The notes under the pieces: generated by a model
Told to the model about the DNA's origin: nothing
What the model saw: the letters and a program-made list of their open reading frames with translations, nothing else
Databases searched by the model: none
Position numbers and translations under genes: made by a program
DNA from: JAEUIX01 sp964611125
Lineage (GTDB): Bacteria; Planctomycetota; Phycisphaerae; Phycisphaerales; UBA1924
Direction: 5' to 3'
Length of the DNA stretch: 64,000 nt
Assembly (NCBI GenBank): GCA_964611125.1
Contig: CAZSZO010000014.1
Coordinates: 14,617-78,616 of the forward strand
Part shown: positions 34,930-44,000 of the stretch, one piece after another
Position numbering within the stretch: position 1 is the first letter of the stretch
Layout: each line of letters begins with the position of its first letter

Positions 34930-36362
34930 GCCCGCCCCCGTACGTTTGCGGCGCCAGCGCGGGCCTGCGGCCGGGCCCGCCGCCGCGCGCGCAGGTCCGC
35001 CGCCTGGTCCATCATCGACTGGGCCCGGCGCTCGACATCGCCCAGCGTCGCCGTCACCGGCTGACCCCGCCAGACAGCGTCGAACATCCCGGTCATGAGG
35101 TCGGCGTACGCCTGCCACACACGCGTCTGCGGCAGGATGAGCACGTCGGGGCTGGCGGTGATCGCGTCGTGCACGCCGACGCAGCGGTTGGGGTGCGTGG
35201 CCCGGAACTCGGCGGAGACCGCCCGGAGGGGCGACCCCTTTGCGTGGGCGGTCGCCAGAGCCTCCTGGGCGGGCTGCAACTGCATCCAGCGGACGAACGT
35301 GTACGCCTCGCGCGGGTGGCGGCAGCCGCGCGGGATCATGAGCACATCGGCCTCGAGCAGGCCGCGCGGTCGCGCGGGGTCGTAGATCGCGGGGTCCACT
35401 GGCGCCGGCGCCGCGCCGTAGTCGAGGTCCGGCCGGTAGAGCCGAATGAAGTTGGCGATCCACGGCCCCTGGATGATCATCGCGGCCTTGCCCGAAATGA
35501 ACGGGTCCTGCGGGGAGTGGAACGTCCGGCCCAGGGCCCCGGCGAAGCGGGCCGACTCCTCGGGCCCCAGGCGCCGCGCGGTCTCCTGGACCCACTGGTA
35601 CGCCGCGATGGTCGGGGCGTCGGTCAGCAGGGCGCGGTTGGCGACGGGGTCGTACAGCCGGCCGCCGAACATCACCGGCCAGAAGTACGGCCACCATTCC
35701 GGCAGGCGCTGCAGGAACCCCGCGCGGGCGATGCCGCCCCCAGAAGCGCGGATCAGCAGCCGCTCGGACGCCGCGTCGAGCTCGCTCACCGTGCGGGGCG
35801 GTCGATCAGGGTCCAGGCCCGCTTCGCGGAACATCGCCCGGTTGTAATAGAGGGCCAGGTTGTAGACCGATGTCACCCCCGCCCACTGGCGGCCCTCGTG
35901 CGTCAGCAGGCGGAGCACCGCGGGGGCGTACGTCTCGGGGTCGATCCTGAGGTCGACCGACTCAAGCTCATCAAAGGGCAGCGCGGCCCGCGCCTCGGCG
36001 AACTGCGGCACATTGAACGAGAACAGCCCCACCACGTCCGGCGGATCGCCGCCGCTGATGGCGACCATCGCCTTGGCCTTGATCTCGCTGACGGGCAGCC
36101 GGCGGACCCAGATCCGGTCCTGCGACTGGTTGAAGCGATCAACCAGGGCCTGGACCGCATCGCCCTCGGGACCGGTCCACTTCTCCCAGTACTCGATGGC
36201 GACCCGCCCCCGCGGCACGCCCGCCTGGCCGCGCGGCGTGGGCCGCCACAACGCGCTCCCGACCGCCCCCGCGGCGAGCACCCCCAGGGCGGCCCGCCGG
36301 GTGAGGGCCCAGGTGGACCGAACGCGGGGTTGTGCGGTCAGGTTCGCCACGGCGCGCAGCAT
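34926..36362 (-). CDS. Extracellular sugar-binding protein of ABC transporter
   Basis: This 478-residue family 1 solute-binding protein starts at 36362 (no strong ribosome site). A twin-arginine-like run (TRRAALGVLAAGAVGSAL) precedes the mature domain, which opens with IEYWEKWTGPEGDAVQALVDRFNQSQ and SGGDPPDVVGLFSFNVPQFAE. SVYNLALYYNRAMFREAGLDPDRPPRTVSELDAA and FISGKAAMIIQGPWIANF are characteristic segments. The protein captures the sugar for the two permeases encoded immediately downstream. The alpha-L-fucosidase gene starts on the same strand upstream, so fucose-containing oligosaccharides are a likely substrate (inference). Confidence 0.92.
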   Translation of the reverse strand: MLRAVANLTAQPRVRSTWALTRRAALGVLAAGAVGSALWRPTPRGQAGVPRGRVAIEYWEKWTGPEGDAVQALVDRFNQSQDRIWVRRLPVSEIKAKAMVAISGGDPPDVVGLFSFNVPQFAEARAALPFDELESVDLRIDPETYAPAVLRLLTHEGRQWAGVTSVYNLALYYNRAMFREAGLDPDRPPRTVSELDAASERLLIRASGGGIARAGFLQRLPEWWPYFWPVMFGGRLYDPVANRALLTDAPTIAAYQWVQETARRLGPEESARFAGALGRTFHSPQDPFISGKAAMIIQGPWIANFIRLYRPDLDYGAAPAPVDPAIYDPARPRGLLEADVLMIPRGCRHPREAYTFVRWMQLQPAQEALATAHAKGSPLRAVSAEFRATHPNRCVGVHDAITASPDVLILPQTRVWQAYADLMTGMFDAVWRGQPVTATLGDVERRAQSMMDQAADLRARRRARPQARAGAANVRGRA

Positions 36363-36402
36363 ACCCGCCGGGCGGCCGCGGGGCGTGCCGCGGGCGGCGG
36401 CG

Positions 36403-38538
36403 TCAGCGACGCCGGAGGGCCGCGAGCGGAATCTCCTGCTTGGCAAGCTGCGGCCCGGACCAGAGGACCTTCAGATCAAACCCGCCCCAATTCTCAAAGT
36501 ACGAGACAGTGATGGGATGCAGCCCGGGGCTCAGGGCGATCGCCCCGCCCGCCTCCAGAAAGCTGTGCGGCTTGTCGTTGTCAACCACGAGGCGGTCGCC
36601 GATCCAGAGTCGGCTGCCGTCGTCGCTGCGCGTGTAGAGGTGATACACACCGCCCTCCGGCACGGCGAGGAAGCCCCGGAACCTGAAGCCCCAGTACTTC
36701 TCCCGCGCGCGGCTGGACAGGTCAAAGCCCTGGGCGACCCCCGTCCGCAGCGGCTGGGCCGAGTCGAACTCGCCCACTGACTGGTACTCCCCAGCGGGCC
36801 GCTCGAAGTACTCGTACTCAAGCCCCGGGTTCTGAGCGAGCACCTTGACCGCGCCCAGCGGCGCCACCTTGCTGAAGGCCCGGCGGGCGACCGGGCTGAC
36901 CGCCTGCCCGGCGCGGAAGGCCCGCACGGCCAGCTGGGCCGAGTGGGTGAGGCGAATCGCCCCGCCGGCGGAAGTGAGGGTTGACGCCACGTCCGGCTCG
37001 CGACCATCGGTGGTGTAGCGGAACTCGACCTGCGGCTGGTCGCTGGCGACGGTGACCTCGAGGTCATCGACGAAGATCTCGGCCGGCGCCGAGATGACCG
37101 GCGGGCTGGCGATGTCGGGCGCGCCCTCGATGTCGAGGACGATCACGCTGTTGTCGGGGTTGTGGGCGCGGGCCGTCAATGAGAGCACGACGTTCTCACC
37201 CTCGCGGGCGGTCGGCAATCGCTCGCCCGGGCGGGCGATGGGGAAGGCCGCGAGCGGCCGGTTGAGCAGGCCGGGCACGATCAGACGGCCATCGGCGGGC
37301 CACTCGAAGACGTGCAGGTACAGTCGCGTCGCCGGTCCAGCGGCGGACGCCGGGCGGGGCGACATGGTGCAGCGCCCCCAGGTGAAGGGGCGCTTGAACG
37401 GGCCGCCTGACGTGGAGCGAATCGCCTCCCCCGCGCCCCCCGGCCCGTCCATCCAAGCCCCAAGCCCGGCGAGCCGGTCGACGCTCTCGGGCGGGATCTC
37501 ACCCTGCGCGGTGGGGCCGATGTTGAGCAGGAAGTTCCCGCCCTTGCTGGCGATGTCGGCCAGCTTGCGGATGAGGTCCTGCGTGGTCTTGAAGCGGTGG
37601 TCCGCAGCGTTGTAGCCCCAGTGGTCGTTCATCGTCATGCAGGTCTCCCAGTCGAAGCCGGGCGCCTGCTCGGGTATGAACTGCTCGGGCGTGGCGTAGT
37701 CGCCCAGCATCTCGCGGTCGCGCTCCAGGCCGTAGCTGCCCCCACCCCGGCCGACTCGACTGTTGATGATGATGCGCGGGGCGAGCGAGCGGACGTACGC
37801 CTCGAGAGCCTTCCCGCGCGCATCGTTCCAGGAACCCTCCCACTGGCCATCAAACCACAGGACCCCGATCTCGCCGTAGTTCGTGAGCAGCTCCTTGAGC
37901 TGAGCCTTCATGTACGCGATGTACCGCTCGAAATCGGCGCCCTCGACGGGCCGGTCGGTCTCCCAGTCGCGCCGGGGGAGGTAGTCCGGGTGATGCCAGT
38001 CCATGATCGAGTAGTACCACCCCAGCCGCATGTCGTGCTTGCGGCAGGCGTCGGCCATCTCGCGCATGATGTCGCGCTTGAACGGCGTCGCCATCACGGT
38101 GAAGTCCGTCTGCTTCGAGTCGAACAGGCAGAACCCGTCGTGGTGCTTGGTCGTGATCACGATGTACCGCATGCCCGCCCGCTTGGCCGCCAGCACGATG
38201 CGCTCGGCGTCGAACCCAACGGGGTTGAACTGGTCGCGCAGGCGGTCGTACTCCGCCAGCGGGATCTTGGCCTCGTGCCGGATCCACTCGCCGTAGGTGT
38301 CCTTGCCCCCCCACTTTCCGCCCGGCACGGCGTAGAGCCCCCAGTGGATGAACATGCCCAGGCGGGCCTCGCGCCACCAGGCGAGGCGGTCCTCGTTGCG
38401 GTTATCGTCGCTGTTCTGGGCGCGGTTCTGGGTGCGGTTCGGGGCCGGGGCGGCCCGTTCGTCCCCGGCGGGCGCCGCCCCCGAGGCCTGTACGGAGAGG
38501 CAGCACAACAGCCATACCAGCGTGCACGAGGTTCGCAT
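36403..38538 (-). CDS. Secreted alpha-L-fucosidase (GH29) with PA14 domain
   Basis: This 711-residue protein has a signal peptide (CTLVWLLCCLSVQASGA). The GH29 domain runs from about residue 50 to 400: WWREARLGMFIHWGLYAVPGG, MRYIVITTKHHDGFCLFDS, and the nucleophile Asp230 in IGVLWFDGQW. A C-terminal beta-sandwich domain follows, then a chitobiase-like segment (VEFRYTTDGREP) and a PA14 domain at about 590-705 (FRGFLAVPEGGVYHLYTRSDDGSRLWIGDRLVVDN). It removes alpha-L-fucose from glycans outside the cytoplasm. It lies 40 bases upstream of the sugar-binding protein gene on the same strand, so cleavage and uptake are probably coordinated. Confidence 0.93.
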   Translation of the reverse strand: MRTSCTLVWLLCCLSVQASGAAPAGDERAAPAPNRTQNRAQNSDDNRNEDRLAWWREARLGMFIHWGLYAVPGGKWGGKDTYGEWIRHEAKIPLAEYDRLRDQFNPVGFDAERIVLAAKRAGMRYIVITTKHHDGFCLFDSKQTDFTVMATPFKRDIMREMADACRKHDMRLGWYYSIMDWHHPDYLPRRDWETDRPVEGADFERYIAYMKAQLKELLTNYGEIGVLWFDGQWEGSWNDARGKALEAYVRSLAPRIIINSRVGRGGGSYGLERDREMLGDYATPEQFIPEQAPGFDWETCMTMNDHWGYNAADHRFKTTQDLIRKLADIASKGGNFLLNIGPTAQGEIPPESVDRLAGLGAWMDGPGGAGEAIRSTSGGPFKRPFTWGRCTMSPRPASAAGPATRLYLHVFEWPADGRLIVPGLLNRPLAAFPIARPGERLPTAREGENVVLSLTARAHNPDNSVIVLDIEGAPDIASPPVISAPAEIFVDDLEVTVASDQPQVEFRYTTDGREPDVASTLTSAGGAIRLTHSAQLAVRAFRAGQAVSPVARRAFSKVAPLGAVKVLAQNPGLEYEYFERPAGEYQSVGEFDSAQPLRTGVAQGFDLSSRAREKYWGFRFRGFLAVPEGGVYHLYTRSDDGSRLWIGDRLVVDNDKPHSFLEAGGAIALSPGLHPITVSYFENWGGFDLKVLWSGPQLAKQEIPLAALRRR

Positions 38539-38738
38539 GCCTCAGCATACCACGCGCCGGGTCGGCCAGGCCCGCCCCATGACCGGGGGGGTACGGGGGC
38601 CGGGGGACGGGAGGGCGGGGGCCTTGGGGGGTCGCCCAAGATTCACCGATCGGACCGACCGGGGAAACTTGCCAGAGCGGCCCAAGTCGACAAGAATGTC
38701 ATCTATTCACGGTTCAAGGCCAAACAGGAGCGTGTCCC

Positions 38739-38978
38739 ATGAGTCTTTTCGCCGCGGCTGCACCCGCTCTCACCCTCGCTGAAGGAAACTCGGCCCTCAC
38801 GGGGCTGAGCATCGTGTTCGGCGTGCTCCTGGTCGTGGCGCTCGTGGCCTCGATGTTTCCGGCCATCCGCAAGGCGAATGCCCTGTTCGCCCCGATCCTG
38901 GTGCTGCTGACCCTGGCCGTCACCGCCTTGGCCGTGGGCGGGGTGGTGGTGCTGATTCACCGGCTCGACCTACTGTAA
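38739..38978 (+). CDS. Small two-helix membrane protein
   Basis: This 79-residue protein starts at an ATG nine bases after AGGAG. It consists almost wholly of two hydrophobic helices (GLSIVFGVLLVVALVASMFPAI and LFAPILVLLTLAVTALAVGGVVVLI) joined by a short charged RKANA turn. No family is recognised. It is convergent with the zinc-ribbon protein gene 22 bases downstream. The good ribosome site and the coherent membrane pattern make it a real gene. Confidence 0.65.
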   Translation: MSLFAAAAPALTLAEGNSALTGLSIVFGVLLVVALVASMFPAIRKANALFAPILVLLTLAVTALAVGGVVVLIHRLDLL

Positions 38979-38999
38979 GCCGAAACCGGCATCCGCCGT

Positions 39000-39407
39000 T
39001 CACCGACCTCGCGGCGCCGATGTGGCCGCCGCGCCTGCTCCACGCTTCGCCGCCGAGGCCCGCGGAAACTCCCGCTGGCCGCCGCACTCCGGGCACACTG
39101 GCACTGTGGCGTCAAGCCCGGACATGTCGTACCAGCAATACCCGCAGTGCCGCCCGTCCGGGCGGGCCGGCAGGCAGACGATGAACAGGCCCACCGAGAG
39201 CACCGCAACGCCCTCGGCGGTCAACAACAGGCTCAAGGGCACAAAGGTGTCCTTGGCCAGGAACCGAAACGCGACGTACGTCGTGAGCAGCGCGAGCGCC
39301 GCGCCCAGGAACACCACGCTGAAGCCCTTCAGCGTTCGCCGCCAGCGGGCCGCGAAGAACCAGATCAGCACGGCATAGATTGCGAAGAGAATCACAGTGA
39401 CAGCCAA
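39000..39407 (-). CDS. Membrane protein with zinc ribbon
   Basis: This 135-residue protein has three hydrophobic helices in its first ~85 residues (VILFAIYAVLIWFFAA, FSVVFLGAALALLTTYVAF, VAVLSVGLFIVCL). A zinc ribbon follows, HCGYCWYDMSGLDATVPVCPECGG, with two CxxC pairs. The CGY...GL...CPECG form is very common in planctomycete membrane proteins of unknown function. A similar protein without the third helix is encoded at 57020. It lies 42 bases after the metallopeptidase gene on the same strand. Confidence 0.7.
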   Translation of the reverse strand: MAVTVILFAIYAVLIWFFAARWRRTLKGFSVVFLGAALALLTTYVAFRFLAKDTFVPLSLLLTAEGVAVLSVGLFIVCLPARPDGRHCGYCWYDMSGLDATVPVCPECGGQREFPRASAAKRGAGAAATSAPRGR

Positions 39408-39449
39408 ACTGTAGAGCCCGCGGCGCCTGCTGCGGCTGCCGCAAATCGT

Positions 39450-40940
39450 TCATTCCCGGGCGATCAACTGGAGCCTGACCGAGGCCGTCGCGTTGCGGCG
39501 GCGAAAGGTCACCTCGACCTCGTCGCCGACCTTGTACTCGCCCAGGATGCGGGCGTATTCGTTCAGGTCGCGAACGGGCTTGCCATCGATCGCCGTGATC
39601 ACGTCGCGGGGCATGATCGCCCGCACCGACCGGAGCGTTGAATCGACCAGCAACCCATCCCCGGCGCTTGAGATGACCGCCACGGGCAGCGTCGCGGAGC
39701 CGGGGCGGGACTCTTCAGCGACTTCGGGCAGCTTCCTGAGCCAGGCGCGGAAGTCCTTCTCGGTCTGGGCCAGGGGCTGGCCAAGGGCCGCCTCGAACGC
39801 CGCCCGGCCGGAGGGATCCTGGGCGAAGGTCTCGCAGTACGACGCGTACCACGCCCGCAGTCGGCCCCGGTCGTACAGGAACAGGAAGGCCGCCCGCGCC
39901 AGCGCGTAGTTGGCCAGCGGCGCATCTCCGGAGAACTTCTCGCGCGAGAGCTTCATCAGGAAGTCAAGCGACACCTTCGACGATCCCTGGGCCCGCCGCT
40001 TGATTGAGTTGGTCCGCCAGGACGGAACCGGCACGAGGCGCCCGTCGGGCTCGACGCGCACGTCTTCAACCAGGCTGCACAGCCCCTCCTGCACCCAGAT
40101 GGCGTGCACCTGGTCGAGCCGCGCGTTGTGCCGCCAATGCAGCACATGCAGGAACTCGTGCCTGAAGGACGCCCCCAGGTCGCCTGCGACCAGCTCCTTG
40201 CGGTCATGGTCGTAGATGCCGCCGATGGTGCTCAGAGCCCCGGCCCGGGCGAAGTTCTTGTCGGCCCATGAGCGGAAATCGCTCTGCGATGGCAGCAGCA
40301 CCAGCACCCACGGGTCGGCCGGGCGCCCGTCGTCGCCTCGCTCGACGGCCTGCACGCCGTCAGGCAGCACCTCGGTCGACCACCAGCGGGCCAGTCGCGC
40401 GATCTCTTCCTTGGCCGCGGCGAACGACGAGGGCGCGAACCCCACCGAGTAGCCCAGCCGCAGCTCCGGGTCCTTCTCGATCGTGTAGCCCCTGAGCCCC
40501 TTGCGGGTTCGCTCCAGCCGCGCGTCGATCACCCGGTCAAGCAGCTCCGGCCACTCCGCGAGCAGGTCGCGATACGCCTGGGTTCTGCGGACAGGGGCCA
40601 GGTTGCCGTCGCGCTCCATCACCCGCAGGTCCATGAAGCCAAGCTCGACGGCCCGGCGGAGAGTCGCCGCGCCCTCCTCAGCCTCGCCCCTCAGCCCTTG
40701 CACGCAGGCGAGGTTGTAGACCGGCGTGAACTCACCGGGGCGCAGTTCGATCCACTTCCGCAGGCTCGACTCGGCCGCGGCCAGATCGCGCCCGTTGAAC
40801 GCCTCGACGAACTCGCGCTGCAGGCGGTCGCGCTGCTGGCGGGTGTCCGGGTCAAGCGGCTGGGCCGCTGCCGGGGCAAGCCGCAGCGACACCAGCAGGC
40901 ATGCCGCGAGGAAGACGATGGACGAACGGAAGTTGGTCAT
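39450..40940 (-). CDS. Secreted TPR-gluzincin-PDZ protein
   Basis: This ~496-residue protein starts at the ATG at 40940 with a signal peptide (SSIVFLAACLLVSLRLAPAAAQ). Residues about 30-120 are TPR-like (FNGRDLAAAESSLRKWIELRPGEFTPVYNLACVQG). A DUF1570-like metallopeptidase domain follows, with the zinc motif FRHEFLHVLHWRHN and a downstream glutamate in WVQEGLCSLVED. The C-terminal ~85 residues form a PDZ domain (SAGDGLLVDSTLRSVRAIMPRDVITAIDGKPV). It is likely a periplasmic or secreted protease. It lies 84 bases after the giant Calx-beta gene start region's neighbour on the same strand, so it is not clearly in an operon with it. Confidence 0.82.
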   Translation of the reverse strand: MTNFRSSIVFLAACLLVSLRLAPAAAQPLDPDTRQQRDRLQREFVEAFNGRDLAAAESSLRKWIELRPGEFTPVYNLACVQGLRGEAEEGAATLRRAVELGFMDLRVMERDGNLAPVRRTQAYRDLLAEWPELLDRVIDARLERTRKGLRGYTIEKDPELRLGYSVGFAPSSFAAAKEEIARLARWWSTEVLPDGVQAVERGDDGRPADPWVLVLLPSQSDFRSWADKNFARAGALSTIGGIYDHDRKELVAGDLGASFRHEFLHVLHWRHNARLDQVHAIWVQEGLCSLVEDVRVEPDGRLVPVPSWRTNSIKRRAQGSSKVSLDFLMKLSREKFSGDAPLANYALARAAFLFLYDRGRLRAWYASYCETFAQDPSGRAAFEAALGQPLAQTEKDFRAWLRKLPEVAEESRPGSATLPVAVISSAGDGLLVDSTLRSVRAIMPRDVITAIDGKPVRDLNEYARILGEYKVGDEVEVTFRRRNATASVRLQLIARE

Positions 40941-41024
40941 GCGGCGTCCCGGATCGCCCCGAGCGCGGGCATGATAGCGCCAGGCCACGCCAGGCTCCGG
41001 CCAAGCCACGCGCGCTGGCCAGGC

Positions 41025-44000
41025 TCAGTTCGTGATCACAATGTTCGCCTGGCCCGCGATGAAGTCGTTGTTCGACTCGCTCGACTCGATCACCCGCCGG
41101 CCCGAGTCGATCCGCGCCGCGAGCCGGTAGCTCCCGGGCGTTGGCCGGGGCGCCGCGGCGTCGAACAGCAGCGAGATCGAGAGCTGGCCCGTCGCCAGGC
41201 CGCTCAGGGCCCCGAGGCTGCTGACGCCCAGGACGATGTCGTCAGCGTTGCCGAAAATGTCATCAGCCGACAGCCGGAACTCCAGCAGCGACGCGCTCGC
41301 CCCCAGCAGCCCCAGGTTGCCGTAATCGACAACCACGTCCAGCCTCTGCCCGGGCGAGGTGAGCGAGAACGTCGCCGGGTCAAACGTCACGCCGGTGATG
41401 GCCAGGTCGGTCTGAGGAGCGTCGGCGATGGTCACCGTCGCCGCCTGCCGGAGCGGGTCGGGCGTCACCCGATAGCCGCTGGCGGTCGCGAGCGTGAGCA
41501 CCACGGTCTCAGGCGTCTCCACGGCGGTATCGGCCAGGGCCGCGACGGCCAGCGTGATCGACGCCTGGCCAGCGGGGATGACCGCTGTGCCCGAAAGGGC
41601 CTGATAGTCCGCGCCGCTGGTCGCCGTGCCCCCGATGGTGTACTGCACCGTCAGAGCGGCCGTCAGCGGGCCCACCCGGGTGATCGTGAACGAGCCAGGA
41701 TTGGACGCCAGCTCCGATGCCGCTGGATCGGCCGCGGTCACCGACACGACCGGTTCGTTGTCGGCGATGGTCACGGTCGCCTGGGCCTGCGCGGCGACCA
41801 CGCGATACTCCGGCTGGGCATCAAGCACCAGGATCACCGTCTCGGCCGCTTCGCCGATGGCGTCGTCGAGCACCGCAAGATCAACTGTCCGCGTGAGCTG
41901 CCCAGCCGCGAACTCGACCGTCAGCGCCGGCGTGGTGAAGTCGGCGCCCGCGGTCGCCGTCCCCTCAAAGTGATAGGTCACCGTCAGGGCGGCCGTCGTC
42001 CCGCCGACCCTCGTGATCGTGAACCGCCCGGGGTTGGCGACGCCCGACGCGACCTCGGCCGCGCTCGGATCGCTCGCAAGCACGCTCACGGTGGGCCCAT
42101 TGGCGCCGATGGTCGCCGTCGCCTGCCCCTGGGCCCCCGAGACCTGGTAGCCGCTATTGCCTGTGAGCATGAGCACAACCGTCTCGTCGCTCTCCGCCAG
42201 CAGGTCGGCCAGGGCCGTCAGCGTCAGGGTCGCGGTCGTCTGCCCCACGCCGAAGGTGATCGACGCGGGCGAAGACACGCTGTAATCGGCCCCGGACGCC
42301 GAGCCCGACAGGGCGTAGGTCACCGTCAGCGCCTGCGAGGTTGGCCCCGCCCGGGTGAAGGTGAACCGGGCCGTGTCCGCGGCGCCGACGCCCGGCTCGA
42401 GCGCCCGCGGGTCCGCCGCGACCACCGTCACCACCGGCTCGCTGTCGGCGATCGTCACCGTCCGCAGCGCAGCAACGGGATTGACCGCGCGATACCCGGC
42501 GTTCCCCGTAGCGAGCAGCACCACCGTCTCCGGGCCCTCGCCCAGCGCGTCGTCGGTTGGCGTAATCGTCACCGACGCCGTCAGTTGACCCGCCGGGATG
42601 ACCACCGAGTGCACCGCGATGGTCTGGAAATCGTCGCCCTCGGTCGCCGAGCCCTCGAGCACGTACGTCACGGTGAGGGCCGACTGCGTGCCGCCCGACC
42701 GCGTGAACAGGAACCGCCCGGTGTTGTTGCCCGTCTCGCCCGCAGCCGGGTCGGGCGTTGAGACCGTCACCGTGGGCTCATCATCCGTGATCGCCACGCT
42801 GACCGACGCCGCGACGCCGATGCTGTAGCCGCTTCCAGCCGCCAGGGTGACCACCACCGTCTCCGCCGACTCGCCCAGCGTGTCCTGCACGCCCACGATC
42901 GTGAACTGGGCCGTTGCGGCCCCAGCAGGGATCGTGATCTGCCCCGCCACCGGCGTCGACACCGTGTAATCATCGCCCAGGATCGCGCTGCCCGCCAGCG
43001 TGAAGCTCACCGTCACGGCCTGCGAGAGGCCCGTCCCGGTCCGCGTCGCCGTCAGCAGCGCCGCGGCGCCGGCGCCCTCGCTGGTGCTCACGCGCACGCC
43101 CACCAGCGTCACCACCGGCTCATCATCGGTGATGGTGATCGTCGCGGAGGTCGCAGCCGGCAGGCGATAGGCGTTGTCAGCCTGCAGGGTCAGCACCGCC
43201 GTCTCGACACCCTCGCCCAGCGTGTCCTGCGTCGGGGTCAGCACGATCTCGGCCGAAAGCGCGCCGATGGGGATCACCACCGTCCCCGACAGAACCGCAA
43301 AGTCGACGCCGTTGGTCGCCGTGCCCGTCAGCCCCACCTGGTAGTGAACCGTCAGCGCCTGATTGGTGGGCCCGGTGCGGGTCACCAGGAATCGGCCGGG
43401 GTCGCCCGCTTCGCTCGCCTGCGGGTCCGAAGCGCGCACGGCCAGCGTCGGCTCGTTGTCAGCAATGGTCACCGTGCCCGCGCCCTGCATGGCGGAGATG
43501 TTGTACGCCGAATCGGCCGCGATGGTCACGATCACCGTTTCGGGGCTCTCCACCAGTTGGTCATCAATCGGCGTCACCGTGATCGTCGCGCTCAGCGCCC
43601 CGGCCGGGATGGTCACCGACCCCGACAGGGCCGTGAAATCAGCCCCCGACGACGCCGACCCCGACACGGTGTAGTTCACAATCAGCGCCGAGGTCGTCGG
43701 CCCCGTGCGGGTCACGGTCCACCGGCCCGCAGCCGCGCCCGTCTCCGCCGCGGCCGGCGCCGACGCCACGATTGACACCACAGGTTCATCATCGGCGATG
43801 GTGATCGTCGCCGACGCCCGGGTGGGCACGGGGTCGATGCGATAGCCCACGCCCAGACCCAACTGAACGATCACCGTCTCGCCCGCGTCGCCGATCTGGT
43901 CCTGCGTCGGCGTGATGGTGAGGATCGCCGTCGCGCTCCCCGCGGCGAACGTGATCGTCCCCGTGGGCTGCGCGTAGTCGGTCCCCGCAGTCGCCGAGCC

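Noticed and set aside
34930..35697. Extended N-terminal part of the MalF-type permease frame
   Set aside because: It overlaps the binding-protein gene in another frame and reads as low-complexity sequence; the permease start with ATGA overlap at 34929 fits the family.
30396..38538. Bacteroidetes-type polysaccharide utilisation locus
   Set aside because: There is no SusC/SusD pair; import is by an ABC transporter.
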